From the NCBI RefSeq assembly GCF_041529975.1, contig NZ_CP168030.1:1426001-1490000 (forward strand): a stretch of 64,000 nt of DNA, given 5' to 3'. This DNA is from Microbacterium maritypicum. GTDB taxonomy: Bacteria > Actinomycetota > Actinomycetes > Actinomycetales > Microbacteriaceae. Shown here in pieces: positions 48,025-56,076 of the stretch. The notes beneath the pieces were generated by a model, which saw only the letters and a list, made by a program, of their open reading frames with translations, ran no database searches and was not told the DNA's origin. The position numbers were made by a program, and so were the translations under genes. Position 1 is the stretch's first letter. Each line of letters opens with the position of its first letter.

Positions 48025-48203
48025 GGGATCTGATCGGGCTCGTGCATTGGGAAGGCTTCACGCTCGAGGAGGCGGCGCGCATCATCGGCATCCCCGCGTC
48101 CACGGCGAGGGGGAGGTATCGGAATGCGCGGCGCCTGCTCGCTGACATGCTGCTGTCACCCCAGGCTGCCGGCTCAAGCGCCTCGGCCTCCGAGGGCGCC
48201 TGA
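47670..48203 (+). CDS. ECF-type sigma-70 factor, 5' end uncertain
   Basis: Region 2 starts at DLLAYFERRTASADAADLLS and includes DIEARMWLFGVARRIL; region 4 is LRDLIGLVHWEGFTLEEAAR and IIGIPASTARGRYRNARRLL. The only plausible start, GTG 47670 (GAGGAGGG about 12 nt upstream), gives 177 aa and an N-terminus lacking the usual first helix of region 2. It lies in the -1 frame relative to the preceding gene. Normally the sigma gene precedes its anti-sigma gene; here the order is reversed. Confidence 0.65.
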   Translation: MSGGGARARALDCISACSPDLLAYFERRTASADAADLLSETMLTAWRRIDDLPKDDIEARMWLFGVARRILANAERASVRRWKLAERLRGHLATHPHTHDDAQAIDVRDAVRRLPDDLRDLIGLVHWEGFTLEEAARIIGIPASTARGRYRNARRLLADMLLSPQAAGSSASASEGA

Positions 48204-48217
48204 GCCGGCGTGCCGTG

Positions 48218-48868
48218 TCAGCCGTTGACGGCCTTCTCGATCGCCTGCTCGAGGTCGTCCCACTCCTGCAGCTCGACCTTCCGGCCGTCGACGAAGAACG
48301 ACGGGGTGCTGCTCACCTCGAGCTTCTCGCCGTCGCTCTTGTCGGCCTGCACGCGTTCCGCGGTGGCGGGGTCGGCGATCGCGGCGTCGTAGGCAGTCAT
48401 GTCGAGGCCCAGGTCCTCGGCGAAGCCACGGAACACCTCTGGTGTCTCCTGGGGCTGCTCGCCCCACTGCGCCTGGGTCTCGAACAGCCGGTGGTACATG
48501 TCCTCGAATCGGTCCTGCTGCGCCGCCGCCTCGGCGGCGAGGGCGGCCTGGGTGGAGTTGATGTGCCCCGGCAGCGGGAAGTAGCGGACGACGTAGGTGA
48601 TCTCGCCGTCGAACTTCTCGCGCAGCTCTTCGACGATCGGGTAGAACGCCCCGCACGCCTCACACTCGAAGTCGAGGAATTCGACCACGGTGACGGCGCC
48701 CTCGCCGCCGTCGTCGAGCACGTGCGAGTCGGTGCGCACGGTCTGCCGCTCCTCGCCTTCGGGTGGCGCGGTGGTCGCCTTCTGGTTGAGGGCGAACACG
48801 ATGCCGACGATCAGCAGCACGATGGCGACGGCGATGGCGATCAGGGTCGCTTTGACAGAGTTCTTCAT
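48218..48868 (-). CDS. Membrane-anchored DsbA-like thioredoxin-fold protein
   Basis: A 216-aa protein: N-terminal TM anchor (about 8-27) then an extracytoplasmic DsbA domain with CEAC (Cys 69, Cys 72) in FLDFECEACGAFYP and a cis-Pro region SSTPSFFVDGR. It forms or isomerises disulfides of exported proteins. ATG 48868 has GGAGACC just upstream; the frame is open further but not conserved-looking. Followed on the same strand from a small membrane protein gene. Confidence 0.88.
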   Translation of the reverse strand: MKNSVKATLIAIAVAIVLLIVGIVFALNQKATTAPPEGEERQTVRTDSHVLDDGGEGAVTVVEFLDFECEACGAFYPIVEELREKFDGEITYVVRYFPLPGHINSTQAALAAEAAAQQDRFEDMYHRLFETQAQWGEQPQETPEVFRGFAEDLGLDMTAYDAAIADPATAERVQADKSDGEKLEVSSTPSFFVDGRKVELQEWDDLEQAIEKAVNG

Positions 48869-48938
48869 GGGGTCTCCAGACACAGGGGTACGACGGGGAA
48901 GGATGCCGCGCGAGGCGGCTCGCTGCACGCGTCGGGGG

Positions 48939-49367
48939 TCAGGTGCGGGAGATCGAGAGCTGTGTCAGGGAGAGGGCGGGGACGATGAGGCGCGGGCCGG
49001 CACGGCTCGGCGACGTCAGGCGGGGAGCGCGGGTGCGGAGGGGCCGGGAGCCCCGACCGCGAAGCCGGAGGAACAGCAGCACCAGTGCGACGCCGCACAG
49101 CACGGCGAGCACGCAGACGCCGATGTCGGAGGAGAGCACGTCGATGGCCGTCGCGCTGTCGGGGCCACCACCGGCGGACACGGTGTCAGTCGGAGACGAG
49201 ACGCCGGACGCGAGGCAGAGGGTGGCGTGCACATCGGCCGGGCCGTGGGAGCTGGACCAGGCGCCGATCACCAGCAGGAGCGCGAGGCCGACGGCGGTGA
49301 TCGCGCGGGCGATCAGCGTCCGATCAGCCCGCGCTCGCAGCATCCGATCCGGCGGTGAGGGCAGCAT
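48939..49367 (-). CDS. Small two-TM membrane protein, DUF6153-like
   Basis: A 142-aa protein with TM helices at about 20-38 and 80-100, an exported Gly/Ser-rich loop with two Cys, and a basic C-terminus rich in Arg/Ser/Pro. It resembles DUF6153 proteins, but this is tentative. ATG 49367 has TAGACT (49377-49382) 9 nt upstream; ATG 49343 is an alternative. It precedes the DsbA-like gene and may share its transcript. Confidence 0.6.
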   Translation of the reverse strand: MLPSPPDRMLRARADRTLIARAITAVGLALLLVIGAWSSSHGPADVHATLCLASGVSSPTDTVSAGGGPDSATAIDVLSSDIGVCVLAVLCGVALVLLFLRLRGRGSRPLRTRAPRLTSPSRAGPRLIVPALSLTQLSISRT

Positions 49368-49429
49368 TTCCCGCGCAGTCTAGCAACGGTGCCTCTGTCT
49401 CTCCGGGGCCGGGCCACCGCTGACACGCC

Positions 49430-49435
49430 TACACT
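49430..49435 (+). promoter_or_regulatory. -10 box of leaderless PLDc_N-menD transcript
   Basis: TACACT, 6 nt, GTG 49442. Confidence 0.65.
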
Positions 49436-49441
49436 GGAGGG

Positions 49442-49792
49442 GTGGCGAGACTACTGATCGTCGGCGGCTTCCTCGCCGCCGTGTTCTGGGTGTACAGCAT
49501 CGTCGATTGCGCAGTGCAGCCGGCGACGCGGCACCGGGGTGTGTCCAAGGCCGCCTGGATCGCGATCGTGGTGCTCCTCCCCGTGATCGGTGGAATCCTC
49601 TGGTTCGTGATCGGCCGGCGCCGTGCGAACGATTCCGGTACCCGCCCCGTCATCGCGCCGGACGACGATCCTGCGTTCCTGCGCAGCATCAGCAAGACCG
49701 AGCAGGATGCCCGCATCCGCCGCCTCGAAGAGGAACTCGCCCGTCTGGACGAGGAGACCGACGAGCCTCCCGCCTCGGACCCGCGCCCGTGA
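49442..49792 (+). CDS. PLDc_N domain membrane protein
   Basis: A 116-aa protein with two TM helices (about 3-21 and 38-58) in the PLDc_N pattern (VYSIVDCAVQPATRHRGVSK, then AAWIAIVVLLPVIGGILWFV) and a soluble coiled tail (RIRRLEEELARLDEETDE). Found beside menaquinone genes in many actinobacteria; function unknown. It overlaps menD by GTGA. Confidence 0.87.
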   Translation: MARLLIVGGFLAAVFWVYSIVDCAVQPATRHRGVSKAAWIAIVVLLPVIGGILWFVIGRRRANDSGTRPVIAPDDDPAFLRSISKTEQDARIRRLEEELARLDEETDEPPASDPRP

Positions 49793-51456
49793 CGTCGTCG
49801 CCGGCGATGGAGGCCGCGGCTTCCCTGATCGCCGACCTCGTCGCGAACGGTGTGCGCGACGTCGTGCTGTCGCCGGGCTCGCGCTCGCAGGCGCTCGCGC
49901 TCGCCGCCGTGCGCTTCGCCGATGACGGGCACGTGCGCGTGCACGTGCGCATCGATGAACGCGTCGCCGGGTTCACCGCGCTCGGGATCGCCCGGGAGAC
50001 GGGTGTGCCCGTGGCCGTGATCTGCACCTCGGGCACGGCCGTCGCCAACCTGCTTCCTGCGGTGCTGGAGGCTTTCCACGCCGGTGTCCCGCTGCTGCTG
50101 CTGACCGCCGACCGTCCGCCCGAACTCCGCGGCGTCGGAGCGAATCAGGCGACGCGCCAAGAAGGTCTCTTCCACCCCTGGGTGCGTGACCAGATCGATG
50201 CCCCGGTTCCGGGGGACGGTGAATGGGCCGGGCTCGCCGAGCGTGCTGTGGCGGGCGCGATGGGCGCGCGCGAGGTCGATGGCGCGCTGCCCGGCGTTGC
50301 GGGCCCCGTGCACCTGAACCTCCCCGCCAGGGAACCGCTCTCGGGCGACCTCACCGCGACCACGGCAGCCCCGGGCGAAGCACCCCGTCCGCTCGCGGAG
50401 GAGCCGTTCGCACTCGAGCGCGGTCCGCGGACGGTCGTGATCGCGGGCGCCGATGCGGGAGCGGATGCCGAAGAGGTCGCCCACGCAGGAGGCTGGCCCC
50501 TGATCGCCGAGATCGTGAGCGGTGCGCGCTTCGGGCGACAGGTCGTGCACGGCTACCGTCGGCTGCTGTCGCGCGACGAGCTCGGCGGCCGGATCGAACG
50601 GGTCGTCGTGCTCGGCCACCCGACGCTCAGCCGTGAGGTGGCAGCACTCCTCGCCCGTACGGATGTCGACGTGATCACGGTGCGCCGAGGCGGGGAGGAT
50701 CTGAACCTCAACCACCGCACCCGTGCCGTCGGCGCCGTGTCCGTCGCGCCCGGTCCCGCCGATCGCGCCTGGCTCGGCGACTGGCTCCAGGCCTCGGCCG
50801 CCGAGGTCGTCGACCTGAGCGAGAACGCCCCCGACCCCGACGGGCTGGCCTCCACGGACTTCGCCGCCCGCAGGGACGCCGTCAAGGCCGAGCTCGACGC
50901 CGTCCGCCGCCCGCTCGACCGTGCACTCCTGGTCGACGCCGTGTGGCGTGCCACCTGGCCGCACGACCGGCTGGTGTTCGGCTCTTCGCGGCTGGTGCGC
51001 GTCGCCGATCAGGTGCTCGGCGGCAAGAAGGTGCCCGTGCACGCCAACCGCGGACTCGCCGGGATCGACGGCACCATCGCGACGGCGACCGGCATCGCAC
51101 TCGCCAGTCAGGCAGCCGGAGCCCCCGGTGTGACGAGGGTGCTGCTGGGTGATCTCGCCTTCCTGCACGACGTCGGTGCACTGCTGCTGCCTCCGGACGA
51201 GACCGAGCCCCGGCTCCAGGTCATCGTCGGCAACGACGGCGGCGGCACCATCTTCGACTCCCTGGAGGTCGCAGGGTCCGCGTCGCCGGCCGACCTCGAT
51301 CGCGCTTTCTACACCCCGCACACCGTGCGCCTGGAGCACCTCGCGTCGGCCTACGGCTGGGAGTACCAGAGGGTCACGACCCGCACGGCGCTCGACCAGG
51401 CGCTGACCACTCCGCGCGGCGGCCGTCAGATCATCGAGGTGCCGCTGCCGCGTTGA
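49789..51456 (+). CDS. menD: SEPHCHC synthase (menaquinone pathway)
   Basis: A 555-aa ThDP enzyme joining 2-oxoglutarate to isochorismate. Visible: SPGSRSQALALA at the N-terminus, the activating Glu in HVRIDERVAGFTALG (about residue 56), CTSGTAVANLLPAVLEA, and the ThDP/metal segment LLGDLAFLHDVGALLLP. GTG 49789 overlaps the PLDc_N stop. Normal length for MenD. Confidence 0.93.
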   Translation: MTSSPAMEAAASLIADLVANGVRDVVLSPGSRSQALALAAVRFADDGHVRVHVRIDERVAGFTALGIARETGVPVAVICTSGTAVANLLPAVLEAFHAGVPLLLLTADRPPELRGVGANQATRQEGLFHPWVRDQIDAPVPGDGEWAGLAERAVAGAMGAREVDGALPGVAGPVHLNLPAREPLSGDLTATTAAPGEAPRPLAEEPFALERGPRTVVIAGADAGADAEEVAHAGGWPLIAEIVSGARFGRQVVHGYRRLLSRDELGGRIERVVVLGHPTLSREVAALLARTDVDVITVRRGGEDLNLNHRTRAVGAVSVAPGPADRAWLGDWLQASAAEVVDLSENAPDPDGLASTDFAARRDAVKAELDAVRRPLDRALLVDAVWRATWPHDRLVFGSSRLVRVADQVLGGKKVPVHANRGLAGIDGTIATATGIALASQAAGAPGVTRVLLGDLAFLHDVGALLLPPDETEPRLQVIVGNDGGGTIFDSLEVAGSASPADLDRAFYTPHTVRLEHLASAYGWEYQRVTTRTALDQALTTPRGGRQIIEVPLPR

Positions 51457-51460
51457 CTGG

Positions 51461-51466
51461 CAGGAT
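51461..51466 (+). promoter_or_regulatory. Possible -10 box of leaderless PPK2 transcript
   Basis: CAGGAT, 6 nt, ATG 51473. Confidence 0.45.
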
Positions 51467-51472
51467 GTGCGT

Positions 51473-52315
51473 ATGGACGCGCACCGCTGGACGCAGACGC
51501 TACGAGTGGGCGAGGGATTCCGCCTCGCCGATCTCGACCCCGATACCAAGCCCGGATACGTCGGCGGCAAGTCGCACGGCGCCCGTGACCTCGCGGCGGG
51601 GCTCGAGAAGCTGAACGATCTGCAGGAGAGGTTGTTCGCCGAGAGTCGGGTCGGGGTGGCGAAGGATGCCGTACTGCTGGTGCTGCAGGCGATGGACTCG
51701 GCCGGCAAGGGCGGGATCGTGCGGCACGTGGTCGGCGGGGTCGATCCCCAGGGCGTCGCGCTCGCCGCGTTCAAGGCGCCGACACCCGAGGAGCGCAGCC
51801 ACGACTTCCTGTGGCGTATCGAGAAGCGTCTGCCGGAGCCGGGCTTCATCGGGGTGTTCGACCGCTCCCACTACGAAGACGTCCTGATCGGCAAGGTGCG
51901 CGAGCTGGCGGACGCCGCGGAGATCGAGCGCCGGTACGACGCGATCAACGAGTTCGAGGCGCGCGTCGCGGCATCCGGCACCCGCATCGTCAAGGTCATG
52001 CTGCACATCTCGCCGGAGGAGCAGAAGGAGCGGCTCATGGAGCGGCTCGAGCGCCCGGACAAGTACTGGAAGTACAACCCCGGCGATGTGGACGAGCGGA
52101 TGCTGTGGCCGCAGTACATGCAGGCGTACCAGACCGTGTTCGACCGCACCTCCACCGAGGCGGCCCCGTGGCACGTGATCCCGGCGAATGCCAAGTGGTA
52201 CGCCCGCCTCGCGGTGCAGGAGCTGCTGCTCGCAGCCCTGGAGGACATCGACCCGCAGTGGCCGGTCGCCGACTTCGACGTCGAGGCCGAGAAGAAGCGC
52301 CTCGCCGCGAGCTGA
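51473..52315 (+). CDS. Polyphosphate:nucleotide phosphotransferase, PPK2 family
   Basis: A 280-aa PPK2 protein: Walker A MDSAGKGG (about 76-83), lid region with RPDKYWKYNPGDVDER, and Walker B FDRSHYEDV. It moves phosphate between polyphosphate and nucleoside mono- or diphosphates; the subclass cannot be fixed by eye, though the length fits short single-domain PPK2. ATG 51473 is preferred over GTG 51467 on the leaderless spacing. It lies between menD and menF without obvious pathway link. Confidence 0.88.
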   Translation: MDAHRWTQTLRVGEGFRLADLDPDTKPGYVGGKSHGARDLAAGLEKLNDLQERLFAESRVGVAKDAVLLVLQAMDSAGKGGIVRHVVGGVDPQGVALAAFKAPTPEERSHDFLWRIEKRLPEPGFIGVFDRSHYEDVLIGKVRELADAAEIERRYDAINEFEARVAASGTRIVKVMLHISPEEQKERLMERLERPDKYWKYNPGDVDERMLWPQYMQAYQTVFDRTSTEAAPWHVIPANAKWYARLAVQELLLAALEDIDPQWPVADFDVEAEKKRLAAS

Positions 52316-52321
52316 GCGCGC

Positions 52322-53575
52322 TCAGGCCAGCGCGTCGACCAGCGGCCGGAACTTCACCCGCGTCTCGAGCAGTTCGCTCTCGGGGTCCGAGCCCGCGACG
52401 ATCCCTGCGCCGGCGTATGCCGTCACCGCGATCTCCCCGGATCCTGCCGTGAACTGTGCGCAGCGCAGGGCGATAGCCCATTCGCCGTTGCCCGCGGCGT
52501 CCACCCAGCCGACCGGGCCGGCGTAACGGCCGCGGTCGAAGGGCTCGAGCTCGCGGATGGCGGCGATGGCCGCGGGCGTCGGGGTGCCGGCGACGGCGGC
52601 GGTCGGATGCAGCACCTGCACCAGGTCGAGCGCCGATTCGCCGTCGGCGAGCTCGCCCTCGACGTCTGTCGCGAGATGGAAGAGGTTCGGCAGCTTCAGA
52701 AGGAAGGGCTGCTCGCTCGCGGCCAACGCCCGGGTGTGCGTCCGGAGCGAGGCGAGCACGCTCTGCACGGCGTACTGGTGCTCGTCGAGATCCTTCGTGC
52801 TCGAGGCGAGGTGGGAGGATGCCGCGGTGTCGGCGTCCGCATCCGCTCCCCGGCCGATGGTACCGGCGAGCACACGAGCGGTCACGGTGCCGTCGTGCAC
52901 CGTGACGAGGGTCTCCGGGCTCGCGCCGATCAGCCCGTCCACGGCGAAGGCCCAGGTGTCGGGGTAGCCGGTCGACAGGGCACGCACGAGACGGCGCAGG
53001 TCCGACCCGGCCGGGACGCTGCCGGTGAGGTCGCGCGCGAGCACGACCTTGCTCAGCTCGCCGTCGGCGATGCGTGTGAGCGCGCGGCGCACCGAGTTCT
53101 GGTAGCCCTGCGGGCTCTGGGCGCCCGGTCCGACGGTGCCGGCCCAGTGCGGACCGTACGGCTGGGTCGCGAACGGCTCCTCGGAGACGGGCGATGCGGC
53201 GAGGCGGATGCGGGTCTCCCAGAAGCGATCGCCGTGGCGCCCGAGCACCTGACTCGGCACGACGAGCACGCTGTCGGCCGCCGACTCCTCGTCGAAGGCG
53301 AACGCGCCGAAAGCCACCAGCCCGCTGCCGGGCAGGTCCACGGGGTCGGAGCTCTCGGCCTGTGCCACCATGCCTCGCCAGGCGTTCGCGAGCGCCGCAG
53401 TGCGCGACAGTCCGGCCGCCGACGGCTGACGGACCTCGGCCAGCGGTTCGCCGACCGCGACGATGCCGTCTCCGCGCCGCAGCCAGGCGAGCGGGCGGGC
53501 GGGATCCGCGTAGGCGAGGAGGTCTTCGACCGGGTCGATCTCTCGGGTCTCCACGACCAGGTGGGTGGTGTGCAC
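52322..53575 (-). CDS. menF: Isochorismate synthase
   Basis: A 417-aa chorismate-binding enzyme catalysing the first committed menaquinone step. GELSKVVLARD (catalytic Lys region), the HPTAAVAGTP motif and GRYAGPVGWVDAAGNGEWAI are typical. Convergent with PPK2. Start GTG 53575 follows TAGGCT (53582-53587, minus) by 6 nt. Context with menD and menG makes MenF more likely than a siderophore-type EntC. Confidence 0.92.
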   Translation of the reverse strand: MHTTHLVVETREIDPVEDLLAYADPARPLAWLRRGDGIVAVGEPLAEVRQPSAAGLSRTAALANAWRGMVAQAESSDPVDLPGSGLVAFGAFAFDEESAADSVLVVPSQVLGRHGDRFWETRIRLAASPVSEEPFATQPYGPHWAGTVGPGAQSPQGYQNSVRRALTRIADGELSKVVLARDLTGSVPAGSDLRRLVRALSTGYPDTWAFAVDGLIGASPETLVTVHDGTVTARVLAGTIGRGADADADTAASSHLASSTKDLDEHQYAVQSVLASLRTHTRALAASEQPFLLKLPNLFHLATDVEGELADGESALDLVQVLHPTAAVAGTPTPAAIAAIRELEPFDRGRYAGPVGWVDAAGNGEWAIALRCAQFTAGSGEIAVTAYAGAGIVAGSDPESELLETRVKFRPLVDALA

Positions 53576-53581
53576 GCATCC

Positions 53582-53587
53582 AGCCTA
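53582..53587 (-). promoter_or_regulatory. -10 box of leaderless menF transcript
   Basis: TAGGCT on the minus strand, 6 nt, GTG 53575. It faces the DUF402 promoter 33 bp away. Confidence 0.65.
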
Positions 53588-53619
53588 TGCCGCTCTCACG
53601 GCACGGATCTGCGCCGACG

Positions 53620-53625
53620 TAGGGT
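53620..53625 (+). promoter_or_regulatory. -10 box of leaderless DUF402 transcript
   Basis: TAGGGT, 6 nt, ATG 53632. Confidence 0.65.
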
Positions 53626-53631
53626 GAACGG

Positions 53632-54195
53632 ATGAGCGCTGCACGCCCCGCACCCGGCACCGAGATGGTCTTCCAGTGGCGCAAGTGGGACGGGTCGCCG
53701 CACTGGCGGCACGAGTGCGTGTATCTCGGCGCCGACGAATGGGGCGACTGGATCGGGCAGCCGGTGGGTTGGCACAGCTTCCGGCCCGGGGCCGAGTTCC
53801 ATGCGGGCGGACCCAACGTCACGCTCGTTCCGGCGAGCGGCGACCACGCCGTGACGGTGAACCGTCGCCACCGCCGCGGCATGCGGATCTACATCGACCT
53901 GGGGTGGGACATCCACTGGTCCGACGACCCGCTCCTCGCGACCGGCATCGACATGGACCTCGATGTCGTGCGCGTGGCCGGGGCCCGGGGCACCTGGGTC
54001 GACGACCGCGACGAGTGGGCCGAGCACAGCGTCCGCTACGGCTATCCCGTCGACGTCATGGAGCATCTCGAGACGCTCGCGCTCGACCTGGAGGATCGGG
54101 TGCGCGCGCAGGTCGTACCGTTCGACGATGCCACCGCCGATCCGTGGCTCGACCGCCTCGAAGCCCTGGGCCTCGCGCCTAGACTGAACGCGTGA
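53632..54195 (+). CDS. DUF402 domain-containing protein
   Basis: A 187-aa protein of the DUF402 beta-barrel group, which includes nucleoside tri/diphosphatases with an Asp/Glu-rich metal site; here IYIDLGWDIHW, DMDLDVVRVAGAR and WVDDRDEWAEH carry the acidic residues. Enzymatic role not proven. GTGA overlap with menG. Confidence 0.82.
   Translation: MSAARPAPGTEMVFQWRKWDGSPHWRHECVYLGADEWGDWIGQPVGWHSFRPGAEFHAGGPNVTLVPASGDHAVTVNRRHRRGMRIYIDLGWDIHWSDDPLLATGIDMDLDVVRVAGARGTWVDDRDEWAEHSVRYGYPVDVMEHLETLALDLEDRVRAQVVPFDDATADPWLDRLEALGLAPRLNA
54180..54185 (+). promoter_or_regulatory. menG -10 box embedded in DUF402 coding end
   Basis: TAGACT overlaps the codons for Pro-Arg-Leu at the DUF402 C-terminus; 6 nt later comes GTG 54192. 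It would give menG its own leaderless transcript in addition to read-through. Confidence 0.6.
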
Positions 54196-54911
54196 CTTCG
54201 AACGAGAAGAACCGCGCCGACCTCGGCAAGGACCCCGCCCGCGTCAGCGGCATGTTCGACCAGGTCGCCGCCGGGTACGACCGCACCAACACGGCCATGA
54301 CCTTCGGCAACGACGTGCTGTGGCGCGCGGCGACCACCCGTGCGGTCGCACCGAAGCCGGGGGAGCGGATCCTCGACCTCGGGGCAGGTACCGCGTCGTC
54401 GTCGGCGTCGCTCGCCCGCAGCGGTGCTGACGTCGTCGCGGCCGACTTCTCGCCCGGGATGCTGGCCGAGGGCGAACGTCGCCACGGTGCGATGCGCAAC
54501 CTCTCGTTCGTGCAGGCGGATGCCACGGCGCTGCCGTTCGCGGATGCCGAGTTCGACGCGGTCACGATGTCGTACGCGCTGCGCAACGTCAACGATCCGA
54601 AGAAGGCGCTGCGCGAGCTGTATCGGGTGACCAAGCCCGGCGGCCGGCTCGTGATCAACGAGTTCTCCACGCCTCCGGGGAAGCTGTTCCGCGGCGCATA
54701 CCGGTTCTACAACGCGCAGGTGCTGCCCCGTGTCGCCCGGGTGGCAGGCACGAACGGCGACGCGTACGACTACCTGAACGAGTCGATCCGCGAGTGGCCC
54801 GACCAGAAGAAGCTATCGGCCTGGATCCGCGAGGCGGGGTGGGGCGACGTGGCCTACCGCAACCTCACGTTCGGCATCGTGGCCCTGCACCGAGCGCGCA
54901 AGCCCGCGTGA
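54192..54911 (+). CDS. menG: Demethylmenaquinone methyltransferase
   Basis: A 239-aa SAM methyltransferase (UbiE/MenG family) completing menaquinone. SAM motif I LDLGAGTASSSASLARSG (about 60), family signatures YDRTNTAMTFGNDVLWR and MSYALRNVNDPKKALREL. GTG 54192 overlaps the DUF402 stop. Confidence 0.93.
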   Translation: MTSNEKNRADLGKDPARVSGMFDQVAAGYDRTNTAMTFGNDVLWRAATTRAVAPKPGERILDLGAGTASSSASLARSGADVVAADFSPGMLAEGERRHGAMRNLSFVQADATALPFADAEFDAVTMSYALRNVNDPKKALRELYRVTKPGGRLVINEFSTPPGKLFRGAYRFYNAQVLPRVARVAGTNGDAYDYLNESIREWPDQKKLSAWIREAGWGDVAYRNLTFGIVALHRARKPA

Positions 54912-54946
54912 GCGCCGCGCACGCAACTGCGGCATCCCGGCGCAGG

Positions 54947-54952
54947 TAGGCT
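54947..54952 (+). promoter_or_regulatory. -10 box of leaderless polyprenyl synthase transcript
   Basis: TAGGCT, 6 nt, GTG 54959. Confidence 0.65.
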
Positions 54953-54958
54953 GGGACC

Positions 54959-56020
54959 GTGACTTCGAGCCCCATCGCCCCGGGTTCACGGCTGGCCAGC
55001 CGTCTGGGGTTCAGCGACCGCGTGTTCATCGGCCCTGCCGCACGCAAGGTCGCGCGCGCGATCGAAGACGGCCTCGAGCTCGTCGAGACCGGCCTCGCCC
55101 AAGACGTCCGGGTCGCCGACCCGCTGGCCGATGCGGCCAGCCGCTATCTGTACGAGGCGGGCGGCAAGCGCATCCGTCCCGTGCTCACGCTGCTCGCCGC
55201 CCAACTCGGCGACGGCAACACCTCCGAGGTGATCGATGTCGCCAAGGCGCTGGAGATCACCCACCTGGGCTCGCTGTATCACGACGACGTCATGGACGGC
55301 GCCGACCGCCGTCGTGGCGTGCCGGCGGCGCATGCCGTGTGGGGCAACAACATCGCCATCCTCACCGGCGACATCCTCTTCTCCCGCGCCAGCCAGCTGA
55401 TGTCCCGGCTCGGTGAGCGCGCCATCCGGCTCCAAGCCGACACGTTCGAGCGCCTGGTCCTCGGTCAGATGCACGAGACCCTCGGGCCGCAGCAGGACGA
55501 CGACCCGATCGCGTTCTACATCCAGGTGCTCGCCGACAAGACCGGCTCTCTCATCGCCGCCGCCACGCAGGGCGGTGTGATCTTCTCCAACGCGCCGAGC
55601 GAGTACGAGGAGCCGCTGCGCATGTACGGCGAGAAGATCGGCGTCGCGTTCCAGCTGCTCGACGATGTGATCGACCTGTCGGCCAAGCCCGAAGAGACCG
55701 GGAAGGTGCCGGGTACCGATCTCCGCGCCGGCGTCCCGACCATGCCGTACCTGCTGCTGAAGGCCGAGCCCGATGACGCCGCCGTCGACCTCGCGGCGCG
55801 CATCGATGACGGGGTGGCCCTCATCGCCGATGGCGCCGACCCCGCGATCCTCGACGGCCCGCTCGACGAGCTGCGCGATCACCGGGTGACGCAGAAGACC
55901 CTCGAACTCGCGCACGCCTGGACGCGGGATGCCGTCGACGCGCTCGCACCGCTGCCGCGTGGGACCGTGCGCGAGGCGCTGACCCGATTCGCAGAGACCC
56001 TCGCCGAACGCTCCAGCTGA
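54959..56020 (+). CDS. Polyprenyl diphosphate synthase (menaquinone side chain)
   Basis: A 353-aa trans-prenyltransferase with both Asp-rich motifs, DDVMD (109-113) and DDVID (235-239), plus GGKRIRP. Position after menG and family resemblance to HepT/IspB enzymes suggest it makes the long isoprenoid tail used by MenA. Chain length cannot be told from the sequence alone, although the residues before DDVMD (LGSLYH) lack a bulky aromatic at the usual chain-stop position. Confidence 0.9.
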   Translation: MTSSPIAPGSRLASRLGFSDRVFIGPAARKVARAIEDGLELVETGLAQDVRVADPLADAASRYLYEAGGKRIRPVLTLLAAQLGDGNTSEVIDVAKALEITHLGSLYHDDVMDGADRRRGVPAAHAVWGNNIAILTGDILFSRASQLMSRLGERAIRLQADTFERLVLGQMHETLGPQQDDDPIAFYIQVLADKTGSLIAAATQGGVIFSNAPSEYEEPLRMYGEKIGVAFQLLDDVIDLSAKPEETGKVPGTDLRAGVPTMPYLLLKAEPDDAAVDLAARIDDGVALIADGADPAILDGPLDELRDHRVTQKTLELAHAWTRDAVDALAPLPRGTVREALTRFAETLAERSS

Positions 56021-56076
56021 TCGCGCGCGACCGTCGGGTCGCGCGCCGGTTACGTCGGCATACGAAAGGACCTCCC

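Noticed and set aside
14035..49441. Single integrative element covering the accessory region
   Set aside because: No integrase, transposase, relaxase or flanking direct repeats were found; gene types and orientations suggest several independent events.
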